Shown one piece after another: positions 17,757 through 26,604 of a stretch of 64,000 nucleotides of DNA. The notes beneath the pieces are model-generated. The model saw nothing but the letters and a program-made list of their open reading frames with translations, did not search any database and was not told the origin of the DNA. Both the position numbers and the translations under genes were made by a program. Position 1 is the first letter of the stretch, and each line of letters starts with the position of its first letter. The stretch is from the NCBI GenBank assembly GCA_025057645.1, contig JANXBJ010000010.1, positions 1-64,000 of the forward strand, written 5' to 3'. This DNA comes from Anaerolineales bacterium. Its GTDB lineage: Bacteria > Chloroflexota > Anaerolineae > Anaerolineales > UBA4823.

Positions 17757-18533
17757 TCATTCTGTACTCAGTCGGGCGGTTGCACCACCGTCAACCACCA
17801 AGGCCTGGCCGGTCATGAAAGAGGACTGGGTATCGTCAGCGAGGAAATAAATGGCATGAGCAATCTCTTCGGGCTTGCCGATTCGGCCGCTGACCGTCTT
17901 TCGGGCTAAGTTATCCAGTCGCTCGCGTACGTCGCTCCCCGCAAGATGCCCTCGCCCTAGGCCGGCGCGCAGCATGGGGGTATCCACTGCACCAGGCAAG
18001 ACCGCATTGGCGCGGATATTATCCTTGGCAAATTCGATAGCCATGGCCCGAGTCAAGGCTAGTAGACCCCCTTTACTGGCCGCATAAGCTGCAATGTTTG
18101 CCGAAGTCGCTATGGCGTGTACCGAGGAGACGTTCACAATCGCTCCTCCGCCAGCCGCTTTGAGTAATGGGTAAGCCAATTTGACACCTAAAAAGACCGA
18201 GGTGAGGTTGGAAGCGAGCACCATATTCCATTCCTCGATAGTCGTTTCTAAGAGCGGTTTAGCCACTTGAATCGCCGCGTTATTCACTAGAGCGTGCAGG
18301 CAAGGAGTGATCTTCTGGGTGGCTTCGAAGAGGGCTTGCAGGTTTTCGCTCACCGCAATGTCCGATTGGATAAACGCTCCATCAGACGGAAAACCCTCAC
18401 CAAACGGTGCTCGGTCCACGCCGATCACTTTCCAACCCATGTGCGCAAAGTGATGAACGGTTGCCCGCCCAATTCCGCCGGCGGCACCGGTGATCAGCAC
18501 AACCCTTGGAAACCCCCGCTCAGACTTCTCCAT
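17757..18533 (-). CDS. Short-chain dehydrogenase/reductase
   Basis: Classical SDR of 258 residues: TGAAGGIGRA nucleotide motif, NNAAI, the catalytic serine in VSSVHAIA, and YAASK active site. ATG 18533 is chosen because GGAGGAG precedes it; longer frames upstream lack a ribosome site. Substrate unknown. With the 2-hydroxyacid dehydrogenase and the cytidylyltransferase immediately upstream it may make or modify a keto-sugar acid before CMP activation. It is coupled to the DUF115 gene after it. Confidence 0.82.
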   Translation of the reverse strand: MEKSERGFPRVVLITGAAGGIGRATVHHFAHMGWKVIGVDRAPFGEGFPSDGAFIQSDIAVSENLQALFEATQKITPCLHALVNNAAIQVAKPLLETTIEEWNMVLASNLTSVFLGVKLAYPLLKAAGGGAIVNVSSVHAIATSANIAAYAASKGGLLALTRAMAIEFAKDNIRANAVLPGAVDTPMLRAGLGRGHLAGSDVRERLDNLARKTVSGRIGKPEEIAHAIYFLADDTQSSFMTGQALVVDGGATARLSTE

Positions 18534-18693
18534 AATACTCCTCCGATGCTTAGGAACTTTCGAGCGCATCGAGTTCGCCAGCGTTGAAAGAGAGCACCAA
18601 AGGAATACCCCGGACTTCCCCAGGTGCACAATTCCTCCCGTTTTCGAGGAGGTCTGGCAAGCACATTCTCTCTTCTGCTTTCTTGAGGTTTTT

Positions 18694-19686
18694 TCATTGT
18701 CCAGAGTTCGAAGTAAAGCGTAGATATCGTTCTTCTAGGTCTTCACAGGGGATCTCCAAACCCTGGAGCAGGTTTCGCAAAGTGTTGCGGTGGACACGCT
18801 CCCAAGCACTGGGGCTGGAGTTGGCGTTGTGTGGAGCCAGCATTACCTGATCCATTTTGAGCAGAGGTGAGTCAAGAGGAAGAGGCTCGCTCTCGAAGAC
18901 GTCCAATGCTGCCCCAGCAATCTGCCCGGTTTGGAGGGCATGGATTAGCGCATGCTCGTCCACAACCGCACCGCGAGCTGTGTTAATCAGAATCGCTGTC
19001 GGTTTCATCAAGCGCAGGGTCTCAGCGTTGATCAGGTGGTAGCTGGTGGGATTGAGATCGCAATTCAAGCTCACAAAATCCGAGCGTTGCAACAGCTCTT
19101 CTAGGCTGGTCATTTCCACTCGGTACTCGGCGATGAAATCGGGAGCGATCTCAGCGATATCGTTGCCCAGAATGCGCATTCCAAAAGCATGCGCACGGCG
19201 GATCACAGCTTTGCCGATGTTCCCTACTCCAATAACCCCGAGCGTACACTCGCTCAGCGAGCGCCCAGGGAGCTTCTCCCACCTTCCGGCTTTCATTGCC
19301 CGGTCCAGCCACGGCTGGCGGCGGGCAAAGGCCAAGATATATCCCAGGACGGTGTCTGCTACCGGAAGGGTGAAAGCGTTGGGAGTGCGACACACTCGGA
19401 CTCCGAGCCGCTCTGCAGCCTTCTGATCTATGGAATCTACACCGGATCCCCACTTGGAGATGACCTTCAGGCGTGGCGCACAGGCCTCGAGCACTCGCGC
19501 TGTATAGCGGTCATCCCCGCAGATGGTGGCGTCGTAGTGACCGGCGAAGGAGAGCAATTGCTCCTCGGACAAGCGCTCTTGGACTTGAACAGGTAGCACT
19601 TTGAGTTGGTAACTTTCCAGCAGTGGTTGGAAGTGATGGAGGCGGGGCAACATGTAAGGGGCAGAAAAAAGCACCACCCGGCTCAT
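18694..19686 (-). CDS. D-2-hydroxyacid dehydrogenase (SerA-like)
   Basis: 330 residues, NAD-dependent. Rossmann motif GVIGVGNIGKAV; the arginine, glutamate and histidine catalytic set is seen in NTARGAVVDE, ALDVFESEPLP and LAPHNA. There is no ACT domain, so a housekeeping 3-phosphoglycerate dehydrogenase role is less likely than a role with the neighbouring cytidylyltransferase, nine bases upstream. A 160-base gap follows before the SDR. Confidence 0.82.
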   Translation of the reverse strand: MSRVVLFSAPYMLPRLHHFQPLLESYQLKVLPVQVQERLSEEQLLSFAGHYDATICGDDRYTARVLEACAPRLKVISKWGSGVDSIDQKAAERLGVRVCRTPNAFTLPVADTVLGYILAFARRQPWLDRAMKAGRWEKLPGRSLSECTLGVIGVGNIGKAVIRRAHAFGMRILGNDIAEIAPDFIAEYRVEMTSLEELLQRSDFVSLNCDLNPTSYHLINAETLRLMKPTAILINTARGAVVDEHALIHALQTGQIAGAALDVFESEPLPLDSPLLKMDQVMLAPHNANSSPSAWERVHRNTLRNLLQGLEIPCEDLEERYLRFTSNSGQ

Positions 19687-19695
19687 TGAAGCTCC

Positions 19696-20382
19696 TCAAC
19701 TCAGTTCGGGGTTATTTTTGCGGAGGAGAAAGTCGACAATTGCAAAGTCCAGCTCGTCATCGATATCCCAGGCTTCCGAGGGGTCGATTTCGAACATCAA
19801 AGGGCGCTCGCCGAGGCGGTTGCGACGTCGCACCAATGTCTCCGCGGAGAAGATATACAGGCACGAATTTTCCTCGTAAACCGGGGGGAGGTCTTGGGTT
19901 TGCAATAAAATGGCCGGATTGTGGTTAATAGCCCGTCCGAGCTGATCCCACAAGCGTGTGTGCAGCCGCGTGACCGAAAACAACGAGTCGTAAGCCGGAT
20001 AATTCTCTAGAAAGGTGTGGACTGCGCGGGAGATTGTCTCTGCCTTCAACAGCGGGTTCGTGCTATGGGTCTGGAGATAAAAATCTGCTTTCACTTGGGC
20101 GACGTCGTAGAGCAAAATCTCGTTCATTGGCACCCGATCCCCACATAATTCCTTAGGCCGCTCGATGAGATAGACAGCTGGGAAATGCCTCTTGACCTCT
20201 TGGAGGATCAGCGGGCTATCGGTATCAACCGCAATTTCGGCGATTTCCGGGCATCTTTGTAGGGTCTCAAGGATGTGGTAGAAGAGGGGCTTGCCAGCCA
20301 GCGGACGGTAGTTTTTCCCCGGCACTCGCTGGGAGTGATGTCGCATGGGCACGAGAGCGACAAATTTGGGCACAGGGTTCAC
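19696..20382 (-). CDS. Acylneuraminate-type cytidylyltransferase
   Basis: 228 residues of the NeuA/KdsB fold that activates a keto-acid sugar as its CMP derivative. The CTP-binding start is VALVPMRHHSQRVPGKNYRPL, a variant of the usual ARGGSKGIPRKN; the two-glycine loop is replaced by HHSQ, so it is a divergent subtype. DTDSPLI and EAWDIDDELDF match the family metal and end motifs. A GTG start overlaps the GT2 stop (GTGA). The next genes are 2-hydroxyacid dehydrogenase and SDR. Confidence 0.82.
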   Translation of the reverse strand: MNPVPKFVALVPMRHHSQRVPGKNYRPLAGKPLFYHILETLQRCPEIAEIAVDTDSPLILQEVKRHFPAVYLIERPKELCGDRVPMNEILLYDVAQVKADFYLQTHSTNPLLKAETISRAVHTFLENYPAYDSLFSVTRLHTRLWDQLGRAINHNPAILLQTQDLPPVYEENSCLYIFSAETLVRRRNRLGERPLMFEIDPSEAWDIDDELDFAIVDFLLRKNNPELS

Positions 20383-21362
20383 TTGAGCTTTTCCTCTTGA
20401 GCGTAGGTCTCATTATACCGAATCGGCGCAACGTTGCGCGTTAGCGAGGCAACCCTTGCCTCTTTTAGTCCCCTTGGGTAGTAGAACGTCCGACGCAGTT
20501 CCCAGGTCAAGTGGCCTGCCTGGCGATAACCGCAGTAAGTGCCCCAAAACTGCATAAAACGGAACCAGAGAATCTCGCGCCAGTGGAGACGCAGTTCCTT
20601 ACTCTGATGGGCGTGCCACAGGTCGTTGATCACGTTGCTTAAGGTCAAGCGCAGAAAATCGCGAAAGGTGAAGGTTTCTTGAGGAAAGATGCGCTTGAGT
20701 GCCATCGCTTCGCGGCGGTAGCGGTTATAAACGGCGCGTGGGGTCTCGTGGTGAATGTGAATGACCTCCGCCTCCGCTACGTATGCGATGCGATAGCCTT
20801 GTTCCAAAGCCCACTTTGCCCAGGCAAGGTCCTCTAATCCGCTTAGCGTCTCGTCGTAAGGATGCTGTTGCCACAACCTGCGGCGGATCGCTGCATTGGC
20901 ATTGTTGCAGAAAGGGTGAGCCTGGGAGAGGTTCGTTCGTTCCCCATACCATTGAAGGAAGATCTGCCTCTCCGAGAAACGGCTTTGCTCGTTGCCGCGT
21001 TGTTTCCCATAAGTGAGGGCTACCTTTTCATCCTCAAAGGGTGCCAGCAATCGCTCTAGCCAGTCCGGGTAAACGGGGTAGACATGGGCGCTAGCGATAA
21101 CGACCAAGTCTTGTGTGGCTCGGTGAAGGCCCAAATTGAGTGAACGGCCGAAAGTGAACTGCTGAGGCTCGATTCGCTCAATCTGCGCGCCGTACCCTCT
21201 GGCAATTTCAACCGTTCGATCCGTTGAGCCCGAATCGACCAAGATCACTTCAACCGCTTTTACGGTTTGGTGGGCAATTCCCTCGAGTAAGCGGCCAATA
21301 TGGTTTTCTTCGTTATATGCTCGGATAACGACAGAGCAGGAGCGCAAGCTACCGAGACCCAA
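20379..21362 (-). CDS. GT2 family glycosyltransferase (rhamnosyltransferase-like)
   Basis: 327 residues. SVVIRAYNEENHIGRLL, VDSGSTDRTVEIA and an SAHVYPV stretch are seen, and GLEDLAWAKWALEQGY is the typical acceptor-side ED motif. The C-terminal helical region (YNRYRREAMALKRIFP) resembles rhamnosyltransferases. The start appears to be TTG 21362, overlapping the end of the DUF3592 gene by 14 bases. It overlaps the cytidylyltransferase in a GTGA junction, so the two are co-expressed, and it could use that enzyme's CMP-sugar or an ordinary NDP-sugar. Confidence 0.8.
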   Translation of the reverse strand: MGLGSLRSCSVVIRAYNEENHIGRLLEGIAHQTVKAVEVILVDSGSTDRTVEIARGYGAQIERIEPQQFTFGRSLNLGLHRATQDLVVIASAHVYPVYPDWLERLLAPFEDEKVALTYGKQRGNEQSRFSERQIFLQWYGERTNLSQAHPFCNNANAAIRRRLWQQHPYDETLSGLEDLAWAKWALEQGYRIAYVAEAEVIHIHHETPRAVYNRYRREAMALKRIFPQETFTFRDFLRLTLSNVINDLWHAHQSKELRLHWREILWFRFMQFWGTYCGYRQAGHLTWELRRTFYYPRGLKEARVASLTRNVAPIRYNETYAQEEKLK

Positions 21363-21873
21363 GATTGCTAATCAGACTCCCGAGAACTCCGCAAAGACTG
21401 CATAACCCAATCAGCAGAGCAAGGATTCCGAAGATCAACATAAAGTTTGATCCTATGGTGCGCAGCTCCAAAACCGCTTCCTTGGGGTCTTCGGGGTTGA
21501 AGTATGCCCTGACCTGGGCACCGACAGGGTAGCGTGCAAGCTCTTGACGAGCTCTCGCTGGAGAAGGATAGCCCACTCTTGCGCCTAAAGTGAGCGCGTC
21601 CCCCTGATAGGTCACCCCGGCAACTTGATAGCGATATTCCACATGGGGGTAGTAGTAGCGGCGAGTATCCCCCTCGTTATCGTATTGGCTCCTTTCGCGC
21701 ACCTCGGCAAGGATGATCTCGGCGATCGTTGTCGGCCAGTTTTGGCTTCTTTCTAGTTTTTGACGTTGTTTGCGGCTGCTAGCGATCAGCCAGATCCCTA
21801 GCCCGCCAAAGACTAAGAAGAAAAAGCCCCCACACAGCAGGCTAAATACGATTGGGAAACTATCATTAGCCAT
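21349..21873 (-). CDS. DUF3592 membrane protein
   Basis: 174 residues with one hydrophobic helix at each end (about 8-30 and 142-166) and a beta-rich domain between. YYYPHVEYRYQVAGVTYQGD and the following PVGAQVRAYFNPEDPKEAVL are typical of DUF3592, a family of unknown function. ATG 21873 follows GAGGAC. It overlaps the next glycosyltransferase gene. Nothing in it suggests an enzyme; it may be a membrane accessory. Confidence 0.78.
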   Translation of the reverse strand: MANDSFPIVFSLLCGGFFFLVFGGLGIWLIASSRKQRQKLERSQNWPTTIAEIILAEVRERSQYDNEGDTRRYYYPHVEYRYQVAGVTYQGDALTLGARVGYPSPARARQELARYPVGAQVRAYFNPEDPKEAVLELRTIGSNFMLIFGILALLIGLCSLCGVLGSLISNLGSR

Positions 21874-21947
21874 CAGAAGTCCTCACTTTCTGTGATTGAG
21901 TTATCTTCATCGAGATCCCCCCGCTCTCGGAAAACGCAATTTGAAGT

Positions 21948-22835
21948 TTACCAGTTTTCGTCCTCCTCATACCCTAGGGCTTCAACTATGCCAGCGCAGT
22001 ATTCTTTGAACAACTGCTTATGGCGTGGAGTGAATACTTCGCGCCATCCTCCAGTCCCTCCTTTGCGAAAGGTGGGCGAGCGCTGCGGCCGGATATGGCT
22101 TTCCAAAATCTGAACGGCCTCCTCGAACGACCGATATAAGGGAAAGCCTCGTTTCACTGCGTGTTCGAGAATGGCTCTGAGTGTGGTTTGCCGATCTTGA
22201 AAAAAATCTTCATATCTCAAGGTCAACACGCTCGCATCTTCTAGCCATCCTAAATACGGCGCAAGACGGAGAGCGAGCCCCGGTAGAGGAGGTTGGATGT
22301 CATACACCCCTCTAATTGTAGCAGCTAGCCGTTCTTCAAAGCTCGATAATTCTTGAGCAAAGTAGCGGTGGTGGACATGACGAGGCTCCAGCTCGGTCAC
22401 ATAATACACATGGGAGACAGCCACATCTCTGGGATCACGGAGGATAAAGTAGGTAGCAAAGGGAGGGGAAGAGAGGGTCATGGCTGCTAAAGAAGTGGAG
22501 TGGACATGTCCATAACCAATGTCACCCGGTAAAAACCGCTTCAGCTCAGCGGTGATTTCCTCGTCCGAACGCAGGCGACCTACGTCTCCCTCATACATGA
22601 CTACTGCGGGCAAGCCACTGTCCACCGCCGGACCGATTTCCTGAAAGGCTTGAAGCACTTGGGTCAGCAAGTGTGTACCACTTTTTGGGAAAGAGTTAGC
22701 GAACAGGATCGGTAACCCCTGCAGAGAGAGACGCGCATAGCGCATTTGCTGGCGCAAGCGGCGAAGTAAACGGCGCAGCAAACGTGCGGTCAACATCCAG
22801 GATGATTGCCGGAGAGGACGGGAAGTCTTTTTCAC
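21948..22835 (-). CDS. PAPS-dependent sulfotransferase
   Basis: About 295 residues. SFPKSGTHLL is the 5'-phosphosulfate loop, FILRDPRDVAVSHVYY the 3'-phosphate region, and a late FRKGGTGGWREVF the second PAPS contact. The start is best placed at GTG 22835, overlapping the preceding DUF1232 stop as GTGA, though a longer frame exists. It is a clear paralogue of the gene at 25729: both share the motif spacing, end in ...GYE-D-NW, and even have similar bases just past the stop. The two flank a decayed stretch. Confidence 0.82.
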   Translation of the reverse strand: MKKTSRPLRQSSWMLTARLLRRLLRRLRQQMRYARLSLQGLPILFANSFPKSGTHLLTQVLQAFQEIGPAVDSGLPAVVMYEGDVGRLRSDEEITAELKRFLPGDIGYGHVHSTSLAAMTLSSPPFATYFILRDPRDVAVSHVYYVTELEPRHVHHRYFAQELSSFEERLAATIRGVYDIQPPLPGLALRLAPYLGWLEDASVLTLRYEDFFQDRQTTLRAILEHAVKRGFPLYRSFEEAVQILESHIRPQRSPTFRKGGTGGWREVFTPRHKQLFKEYCAGIVEALGYEEDENW

Positions 22836-23239
22836 TGCGCTCGGTAAATGCCCGAAGCGGCGGCTAGCCGATAAAGAATGAAGCCCAATAAGCCGAATGC
22901 CACCAACCAAACGGCCACTACCAACCAGAGTCCTGCTCGGCTGGTTAGCTTGCCCTCCTGTTCGAGAGAGATGGCTTGTTGCCGTGCCTCTGCCATGAGG
23001 GAGGGAGGAATCATCTTTAGAGCGAGATAAATCCCCAAGGGAGTGATCACAAGGTCATCCAAATAACCCAGAAGAGGGATAAAGTCGGGGACGAGATCAA
23101 TGGGGCTAAAAGTATGGGCAACGACCAACGCAGTGAAAACTTTTGCGTACCACGGACAACGGGGGTCTCGGTAGACAAAATAGAGGGCATAAGCTTTGCG
23201 TTTAAGATCACGGGCTTTTTGTTTGAGAACCTCGATCAT
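22832..23239 (-). CDS. DUF1232 (YkvA-like) membrane protein
   Basis: 135 residues. The DUF1232 core is plain: LVVAHTFSPIDLVPDFIPLL and GYLDDLVITPLGIYLALKMIP. A C-terminal hydrophobic helix (LWLVVAVWLVAFGLLGFILY) anchors it. The family is widespread and its function unknown. The stop overlaps the sulfotransferase start, so the two are co-translated. Confidence 0.85.
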   Translation of the reverse strand: MIEVLKQKARDLKRKAYALYFVYRDPRCPWYAKVFTALVVAHTFSPIDLVPDFIPLLGYLDDLVITPLGIYLALKMIPPSLMAEARQQAISLEQEGKLTSRAGLWLVVAVWLVAFGLLGFILYRLAAASGIYRAQ

Positions 23240-23326
23240 TTTAACTCAACGCTTAAAATAAAAAGTTCATCCTGTACGAATGATATTTCAAGTTTATCCA
23301 AAACAACCACAGTCGAAAATAAAAAC

Positions 23327-23713
23327 TCAAAAATCTATACAGCTCTCCGTATAAGAGAATTGTTCACAAATCAAACCCTCCCTGATCTTGAAGACCTCTG
23401 CCCCACGCAGGGTCTTTGGTTGTCCTTGTTTATCCAACCACTGAAGTCGCCAACAAGACCACACACCGATTACCCAAACCGAAAATCTCCTCAATCTCAA
23501 GATGAGGTTCTTTTTTTTGGAGCAAAAAATCTTGCCAATACTGGCAACCGCTTGTTTGCCATGATAGAGAGCACCCTGCGGAGCAGGGGCAGCAGCCTCA
23601 AGTGTACAATCATCATTCAGACAAGCCATTATTTGGGATATATCTTGGCGATTGAAGGCCGCAAAGTAATCCAAAACAACACGTGTTCCTGCTTCAAGCC
23701 GGGACATTTTCAT
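23327..23713 (-). CDS. SnoaL/NTF2-like protein
   Basis: 128 residues with the SnoaL-like pattern: a helix ending DYFAAFNRQDI, then CLNDDCTLEAAAPAPQGALY-H-GKQAV, and a C-terminal GAEVFKIREGLICEQFSY sheet. The fold serves many roles, including polyketide cyclases, isomerases and non-catalytic binding. No specific substrate can be named. It is isolated, with AT-rich non-coding DNA on both sides, next to a pseudogene. Confidence 0.7.
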   Translation of the reverse strand: MKMSRLEAGTRVVLDYFAAFNRQDISQIMACLNDDCTLEAAAPAPQGALYHGKQAVASIGKIFCSKKKNLILRLRRFSVWVIGVWSCWRLQWLDKQGQPKTLRGAEVFKIREGLICEQFSYTESCIDF

Positions 23714-23872
23714 CTCAAATCATCCCTTTATTGTCACGGAAGGGAACTGTTTGAAAAGGAGGAAACAGTAGCTCAATTCATGCGAAGCAGCGAATGAGCA
23801 ACCATGACAGCTTGTTCGGCATTCGGAGCTGTTCCATCAGCGCCAACCTTTTGCCACAGATCGGGATATAAA

Positions 23873-24495
23873 TTAGGGGTATCCCCCCGTGAGGATCTTA
23901 AAATCCACTTTAGATTTTCGCACAAGACGAATTAACTCTTCTACATCTCGGATGTGGATCGGAATCGTGGTTGAGATGGCGAGGAGGTTTGCTTGGGTTG
24001 ATTCTAGGTAATCGACTAGGGTTGAAGGCGGTGTATTTGCGCCAAGATAGTGGGTATCCCAGCCTTTCTCCTTTAGAAATCGACAACCATGCGCAGTCCA
24101 ATTTCGTGGAGTTCGTTTGCTACACAAGCCGCAACCATGCGCCGCCCGTTGCGCAGAGATTGAAAAATAAGAGGATAAAGTTGCGCCATGATGAATTGGG
24201 TTGAAGCGGTGAAATAATGCTCCTGAGCAATACTAATTTGCTGTGTTTGCCAAAGTCGGCCAACCTCGTGTAGGCAGGGCTCAAATACTCGTAGATATCT
24301 TGAATAGAAATTCCTTGAGCCACAGCCTCTTGAATAAGTTTCAGAGCCATTTATCCGATCGTTGCGTAAAAGAGCATCAAAATATTGGTGAGCAAGTCTT
24401 CCTGATGGCTTTTCCCGCCACCACTCGTGAGTGATCAGTTTTGCAAAGTATGATTTCTGATTTTCGAGCTTGCTTGCCAGACTCACCCTGTCCAT
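23873..24495 (-). pseudogene. Frameshifted cobalamin-binding (B12-domain) protein
   Basis: A B12-binding module broken over three frames. From 24495 the start reads MDRVSLASKLENQK; near 24350 the cap helices continue in a second frame (MALKLIQEAVAQGISIQDIY); it returns to the first frame from about 24270 for AQEHYFTASTQFIMAQLYP and NELHEIGLRMVVDF; finally a third frame from 24127 has EKGWDTHYLGANTP and stops at 23873. The E-x-HEIG and GWDxxYLGANxP phrases identify the helix cap plus cobalamin-binding pair of sensory B12 or light-sensing proteins. The end is also shortened. At least three frameshifts make it non-functional. Confidence 0.8.
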
Positions 24496-25276
24496 CTGAT
24501 CGCTACTCTTTATTCCTACGCTAATCTTCGATGTCGCTTCTCTATTTTCTAACGCAATTCCCGACCATTACGGAAAAATATGTGGTGGTCACTCAAATAG
24601 TCACCTACCAAATTGCCTTTCTTTAGATTTATGACACAATCTTCCCAATTGGTCATACTCGACTTAATGCTTTTACCCATAAGAATTTTCCAAACCATCA
24701 AAACTTCTTGAGATCTACTAACCAGAGAATCAGAACCTGACGGCTATCTTTATCCCGCATCTATGTTTGTGCCTATTGAATTGCCAGAGATCGCGCAGCG
24801 TGCGTTGATGACAGCGGATGCCTGAAAAAAAAAGAAACTCGCCTCACACGTGCTTGCACCTAACGCGGCTTCGCTGCGCAGAGCAGGTGAAGTAGCGTCA
24901 ACCTATCAAAAAAAGCAGTATCTTGCTGTAATTCGGGTGCCGATGTTGTCCTCCACTCCGTAGCGCTAAGGTCACCTTCAACTTTATCAGAGATGCCTAG
25001 AGCTTCTTTCTTAGCCCCAAGTTGGTAACTTGGGTTAAGTAGTGAGGTATTCCAAATGACTACGTTTTCCGTCGAAGAGCAAATCGTAGCACTCCGGCCC
25101 ACTATGAGCTATGCAGCCCATTTTCACAATTGGCTGTTGTTCATTGCGGCATTGGACCTCATTATTATGACGTCCGCAGCGTGACATCGAACATTGAAAT
25201 CCTCCTAATCTTGTCTTTCATTACCACGCGAAAGTAACCTTTACTCAGCTTAACTTGAGAAGCGTTCGCTGAGGAG
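24496..25276. other. 781-base gene-poor stretch
   Basis: No convincing gene. The composition is more AT-rich than the neighbours and short frames on both strands match no family. Together with the adjacent pseudogene it looks like decaying DNA. A short GC-rich patch at 24861-24900 (AACGCGGCTTCGCTGCGCAG) is the only visible structure; it has a small self-complementary core but no clear role. Confidence 0.6.
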
Positions 25277-25663
25277 CTAACCTCGGTGCTCCTCTATCTC
25301 GTGAACCTGCCAATTCTCATCCACCCATAGACCAATTACGTCCATCTCCGGGTAGACTTGACGCAAATACTCGACCGATTGGAGAATATGGCGAGCCTGG
25401 ATTTCAGGCGGGTTAGGGTTGCCGGCACAATCATAGTGTCCAACTACTGCGATGCCGCAAGAACGGTGTGCAGTGATTGAAATCGATAGTTTGTGCAGCA
25501 CTGATTCGAGGATGGTTGAGGGGCTCTGTTCCGCAATGACCCTGTTGACCCCGGCTTCCGTAATGGTATCCACGTACTCTGCACCAAATCTCTCTTGGAC
25601 ATACTGGTTGACAGGCAATTGGATGCGTCCATCGATGCAACTGACCACTGTGCAAAATTTCAT
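25277..25663 (-). CDS. Small beta-carbonic-anhydrase-like protein
   Basis: 128 residues. The zinc ligands of beta-class carbonic anhydrases can be matched: C and D in SCIDGR near residue 9, and H and C in VVGHYDCAGN near residue 75. The usual 190-220-residue enzyme is longer and has a C-terminal subdomain missing here, so catalysis of CO2 hydration is uncertain. Short members of this clan are known. It stands next to the second copy of the paralogous sulfotransferases with no obvious operon partner. Confidence 0.6.
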   Translation of the reverse strand: MKFCTVVSCIDGRIQLPVNQYVQERFGAEYVDTITEAGVNRVIAEQSPSTILESVLHKLSISITAHRSCGIAVVGHYDCAGNPNPPEIQARHILQSVEYLRQVYPEMDVIGLWVDENWQVHEIEEHRG

Positions 25664-25728
25664 AGCTAACTCCTTTATCTGGGATTTTGTTCGCTAGATT
25701 TCAACTTCTGCGAAATGCAATTTTATTT

Positions 25729-26598
25729 TTACCAATTGTTATCTTTTTCGTAGCCTAATCGAATCAAGAGATCGCCCGCCACGTTCTTGAAGGCTATTTT
25801 GTTCGCTTCTGTAAAATATTCCCGCCAATTGCCGGGCTGAGCCTTGCGAAACGTGCCTGATCGTTTGGGGACGATAGCCTCTTCTAAAGCGCTTATTGCC
25901 TGCTCCCGAGCCACACGCAATTCAAACCCCCGTTCACCCAAATAATCCAAAATACGGTGTAGAGCTTGTCGGCGGTTTAAGATCAGATCTTCAAAACGTA
26001 GGCATAAAATTCCGGGTGTTTCCAGCCAGCCAAGATAATCCAAGTACTTTTGACGCACCCCTGACAGCCGCGCATCCGGTTCATCTACACCATATATGGC
26101 AGCGTTCAAGCGCTGCTCCATATCTCTCAAGCGTTGGGTATAGTATTCGTGCATCCCGTGTCCGCGATGTATCTGCGTAGCATAGAAAACGTGCGAAACC
26201 AACATATCGCGCGGATCCCGATAGACGAAAATCGTAGCATATTTGGGTTGCGTGAGCAGCGAGAGAAAGGGCTCGCGGGCTTGGATATAGCCATAGGCAA
26301 TATCCCCTGCCCGCAAACTTTGCAGGTTGCGCAGGGTTTCGGAGTCGTCTAACTTGCGGTTGTCCTCGGTGCGGTTGACGGGAGGAAAGCCGGGATTGAC
26401 GAAGGGCGCAATGCGCGTTAAACCCTGTAACACTTGAATGATCAGGTGCGAGCCCGACTTGGGCATGGCGTTGCCCAAGACGGCCGGCAGACTGGCTTGA
26501 TAGCTAAATCCCCAGCGCAAGCCGGCTCGCCAACGACGCGCTTGCCAGCGTAGATGCTTGAGCGGAACCTTGAGCGGCAAAGGAAGAGCAGACGGCAT
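25729..26598 (-). CDS. PAPS-dependent sulfotransferase
   Basis: 289 residues. NAMPKSGSHLIIQVL is the 5'-phosphosulfate loop, VYRDPRDMLVSHVFYA the 3'-phosphate region, and SGTFRKAQPGNWREYF the late PAPS contact. The product ends ...RLGYEKDNNW. It is paralogous to the gene at 21948, and both carry the same GCAATTT...TTTACCA sequence straddling the stop. The start follows the upstream ATPase gene by six bases. A glycan acceptor is likely. Confidence 0.85.
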   Translation of the reverse strand: MPSALPLPLKVPLKHLRWQARRWRAGLRWGFSYQASLPAVLGNAMPKSGSHLIIQVLQGLTRIAPFVNPGFPPVNRTEDNRKLDDSETLRNLQSLRAGDIAYGYIQAREPFLSLLTQPKYATIFVYRDPRDMLVSHVFYATQIHRGHGMHEYYTQRLRDMEQRLNAAIYGVDEPDARLSGVRQKYLDYLGWLETPGILCLRFEDLILNRRQALHRILDYLGERGFELRVAREQAISALEEAIVPKRSGTFRKAQPGNWREYFTEANKIAFKNVAGDLLIRLGYEKDNNW

Positions 26599-26604
26599 AA
26601 GATC

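Noticed and set aside
23114-23797. A 227-residue plus-strand open frame
   Set aside because: It lies antisense to the DUF1232 and SnoaL-like genes, matches no family and has a shadow-like composition.
24850-24910. Integron attC-like site
   Set aside because: CCTAACGCGGCTTCGCTGCG resembles part of an attC site, but the paired core site and the conserved spacing are missing.
24860-25102. 80-residue minus-strand frame in the gene-poor stretch
   Set aside because: No family, no ribosome site, in decayed DNA.
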